From the NCBI GenBank assembly GCA_022566235.1, contig JADFJI010000110.1, positions 1 through 7,192 on the forward strand: a stretch of DNA of 7,192 bases. Reading direction: 5' to 3'. Under the pieces are notes generated by a model. That model searched no databases. It was not told the origin of the DNA and saw only the letters and a program-made list of their open reading frames with translations. The position numbers and the translations under genes are program-made. The DNA is from Chloroflexota bacterium. Its GTDB lineage: Bacteria > Chloroflexota > Dehalococcoidia > Plut-88900. Below are positions 5,912 to 7,192 of this stretch, piece after piece; the stretch's first letter is position 1, and the number at the start of each line of letters is the position of its first letter.

Positions 5912-5931
5912 CCGCGTCGTGGACGCGGTTT
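5912..5931 (+). terminator. Weak terminator candidate after the YyaL-type gene
   Basis: A perfect 7-base-pair stem CCGCGTC/GACGCGG with loop GTG (5912-5928) is followed by only three T bases. It lies 66 bases beyond the stop codon. The stem is strong but the T tract is short, so termination may be partial or rho-dependent. A 10-base palindrome CCTCATGAGG at 5891-5900 lies just ahead of it. Confidence 0.4.
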
Positions 5932-5964
5932 GAACTCAGATTATCGCAATGAAGGTGCGAGGCG

Positions 5965-5984
5965 AAACGACAGATTGGTCGTTT
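5965..5984. promoter_or_regulatory. AAACGAC/GTCGTTT inverted repeat upstream of the DUF1059-like gene
   Basis: Perfect 7-base arms (5965-5971 and 5978-5984) surround the six-base spacer AGATTG and end 38 bases before the ATG at 6023. Dyads of this form can be operator sites, or a hairpin followed by TTTT as a second weak terminator for the preceding gene. I could not identify a convincing promoter in this interval, so the role is open. Confidence 0.35.
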
Positions 5985-6022
5985 TCTGCTACTCTAGGAC
6001 ATTAATAAATGGGAGGTAAAGT

Positions 6023-6253
6023 ATGAAGAAAACAACATGTAGGGATCTTCGTGGCGCGTGTGATGCTGAGATTCAGGGTGAAACTCCCGAGGAGATGGCG
6101 GAAAAAAGTAAGCAACATGTCATGGAAATGATGCAGTCGGGAGACGAGGATCATAAAGCGGCTGTTGAGAGCATGATGCAACTGAGTAAAGAAGAACAAG
6201 AAAAGTGGTACGAAGACTTTAAGAAAGGGTTTTATTCATTGCAAGACGCGTAA
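6023..6253 (+). CDS. DUF1059-like small protein (76 aa)
   Basis: The opening MKKTTCRDLRGACDAEI followed by TPEEMAEKSKQHVMEM resembles small DUF1059-type proteins, described only as predicted small metal-binding proteins. Candidate ligands are C6, C13, H32 and H44. The rest (45-76) is charged and helical, with KEEQEKWYEDFKKGF at 56-70. The start is certain: GGGAGG at 6011-6016 sits six bases before the ATG. It is a single-gene unit with its own leader dyad and a strong terminator beginning 24 bases past the stop. Its base composition is visibly poorer in G+C, with many AAA, GAA and AAG codons, than the GC-rich genes on both sides, which suggests relatively recent acquisition or different selection. 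Cellular role unknown. Confidence 0.8.
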   Translation: MKKTTCRDLRGACDAEIQGETPEEMAEKSKQHVMEMMQSGDEDHKAAVESMMQLSKEEQEKWYEDFKKGFYSLQDA

Positions 6254-6277
6254 GAGCCACTATTCTTTATCACAGTG

Positions 6278-6300
6278 AAGCCGCCGCTTTCGGCGGCTTT
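6278..6300 (+). terminator. Rho-independent terminator of the DUF1059-like gene
   Basis: AAGCCGCCG (6278-6286) pairs perfectly with CGGCGGCTT (6291-6299) around the loop CTTT, followed by TATTAGTTT. It is positioned 24 bases after the stop codon at 6253. The 9-bp GC-rich stem and T-rich tail make this the clearest terminator in the window. On the minus strand the tail is CAC..., so it acts mainly rightward. Confidence 0.88.
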
Positions 6301-6309
6301 ATTAGTTTC

Positions 6310-6341
6310 CCAAAGGACACTTCCTTAGAAGTGTCCTTTGG
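6310..6341. repeat. Perfect 14-bp inverted repeat
   Basis: CCAAAGGACACTTC (6310-6323) is perfectly repeated in inverse at 6328-6341, separated by CTTA. Neither strand has a T tract after it, so it is not a normal intrinsic terminator. It lies 10 bases beyond the DUF1059 terminator stem. Such long exact hairpins can be remnants of insertion sequences or MITEs (two fused ends), or protein-binding dyads. I cannot tell which from one copy. Confidence 0.6.
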
Positions 6342-6463
6342 CTGGCTCCCTAGGCAGGGGGACATTGCGAGCTTTTGTGACGTTCAGCATCGTTGCAACG
6401 CTCAAGTGTGAAACCTTCCAGGCCAACTCAACGCAGCCTGCGGGTTCATGACTGAGAATAGGC

Positions 6464-7192
6464 CTACTCCTCCTCCTCGAAAGGATACGTAAAGAACCAG
6501 TTCCCGCCCCCGGCTGGGAACCCATACCAGTTGAGGACGTGGAGGCCAGGTATCACAAAATCCTCAATGGTACAGAGGACCACCTCCCCGGGACCGAGGG
6601 ATGCCGGAAGACCCTGACATGAGACGAGAATGTCATCCAGAAGAAACTCCGCCCCCCGTAGATCTGCAGTGTCGGTCTCGGACTCGTTGGTAAGCTTCAA
6701 TTCGGCGCAGAGAGGCGCGCAAGGGCGAACCTCGAGCCCAACATTGCCGGCGAAATCCGGGAAATCAGGCGGTGTGTATATGCTGAAGCACTGGTCCAGG
6801 CGTTCGCCGTTCGGGGCAGCCTCCAGGGCCTCACCCAGATCTCCCCCCTTGCCTGCCTTTATTTCCGCGAGCGCTTCAGCTCCGATAAGGTCACGTATGC
6901 ACGATTCAGTAATCACGGCCTGAAACGGCCACATATCCCTCGTACCTCCCAGGACGGCCGCTTCAAACTCCGCCTGAAAGGTGCCGCTTGAGGTCATGGG
7001 ATCGAACTGAAACCCAGCGGGAGCATCGACAACGTTGCCAAAACAGTCTGCTACCACCACAGGGGTAAGGTGCGTGGAGAGATCAACGTTGCCGGTCACG
7101 GTCCAGTCCTCCACCCCGCCGACCACAAATCCATAGGCCATGTGGTCTCCCATCAGAGTGTTACCCGTGACGATCGCTCCCCGACTCCTCAG
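6464..7192 (-). CDS. C-terminal part of a right-handed beta-helix protein (partial)
   Basis: The frame is open from the window edge to a TAG stop at 6464-6466, giving 242 residues with the true start outside. The first ATG inside (7153) has no ribosome site and should not be taken as the start. The first ~35 residues, with GAIVTGNTLMGD and then GFVVGGVEDWTVTGN, show the spaced G/V-x-V-T-G-N pattern of parallel beta-helix rungs (PbH1, pectate-lyase/NosD-like). After them comes a region of seven cysteines. The C-terminal 80 residues carry LKLTNESE...LRGAEFLLDD...LPASLGPGEVVLC, which vaguely resembles a lamin-tail-like beta sandwich, and the protein ends in FEEEE. Such proteins are normally exported, but the signal peptide would lie outside the window. 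It converges with the DUF1059-like gene. Substrate unknown. Confidence 0.7.
   Translation of the reverse strand: MRSRGAIVTGNTLMGDHMAYGFVVGGVEDWTVTGNVDLSTHLTPVVVADCFGNVVDAPAGFQFDPMTSSGTFQAEFEAAVLGGTRDMWPFQAVITESCIRDLIGAEALAEIKAGKGGDLGEALEAAPNGERLDQCFSIYTPPDFPDFAGNVGLEVRPCAPLCAELKLTNESETDTADLRGAEFLLDDILVSCQGLPASLGPGEVVLCTIEDFVIPGLHVLNWYGFPAGGGNWFFTYPFEEEE

Noticed and set aside
5905..5940. tRNA 3' end suggested by GCGGTTTGAACTC
   Set aside because: It lacks a proper T-arm consensus (GGTTCRANYCC), and there is no anticodon arm or acceptor stem upstream. The hairpin is better read as a weak terminator.
6325..6525. 66-residue minus frame beyond the beta-helix gene
   Set aside because: It overlaps the end of the beta-helix gene and half of the perfect inverted repeat, with no family motif. 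A relic of a mobile element is conceivable but unsupported.

Overview
The window looks like a GC-rich bacterial chromosome segment. TTG start use, short intergenic hairpins and the repeat style recall Chloroflexota (Dehalococcoidia-like) environmental genomes. That assignment is only an impression, because no rRNA, tRNA or other phylogenetic marker is present. There is no CRISPR array, no transposase gene and no phage gene.

Layout, left to right. Bases 1-43 hold the first 14 codons of a leftward gene that runs off the edge. Bases 44-512 are non-coding and packed with hairpins: two diverged copies of a REP/MITE-like repeat, a set of short GC palindromes of the TCCCGAC-NN-GTCGGGA type, and a likely terminator. 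Bases 513-3570 are a four-gene leftward operon. In transcription order it encodes a DUF1445/YcsI-type protein, a DUF4392 protein, a cytosolic BtuF-like periplasmic-binding-fold protein, and an NTF2/SnoaL-like small protein. Bases 3571-3730 are a divergent promoter region. Bases 3731-5845 encode a large YyaL/SPATA20-type thioredoxin-domain protein on the + strand. Bases 6023-6253 encode a 76-residue DUF1059-like protein that is visibly less GC-rich than its surroundings and ends in a textbook terminator. A perfect 14-bp inverted repeat follows. The right end (6464-7192) is the C-terminal part of a leftward gene, probably a secreted right-handed beta-helix protein.

How the genes may work together. 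The DUF1445 and DUF4392 genes match, in the same order, the two halves of the animal mitochondrial enzyme D-glutamate cyclase (DGLUCY, D-glutamate to 5-oxo-D-proline), so a two-subunit or two-step enzyme is a reasonable inference. The third gene overlaps the second by one base (TGATG), which implies translational coupling. It belongs to a signal-peptide-free group usually labelled cobalamin-binding protein, whose conserved cysteines suggest a cytosolic ligand or metal role instead of uptake. The fourth gene could be a small enzyme or binding protein for the same pathway. The chief point of interest is this operon: a split D-glutamate cyclase coupled to a BtuF-fold protein of unknown ligand.
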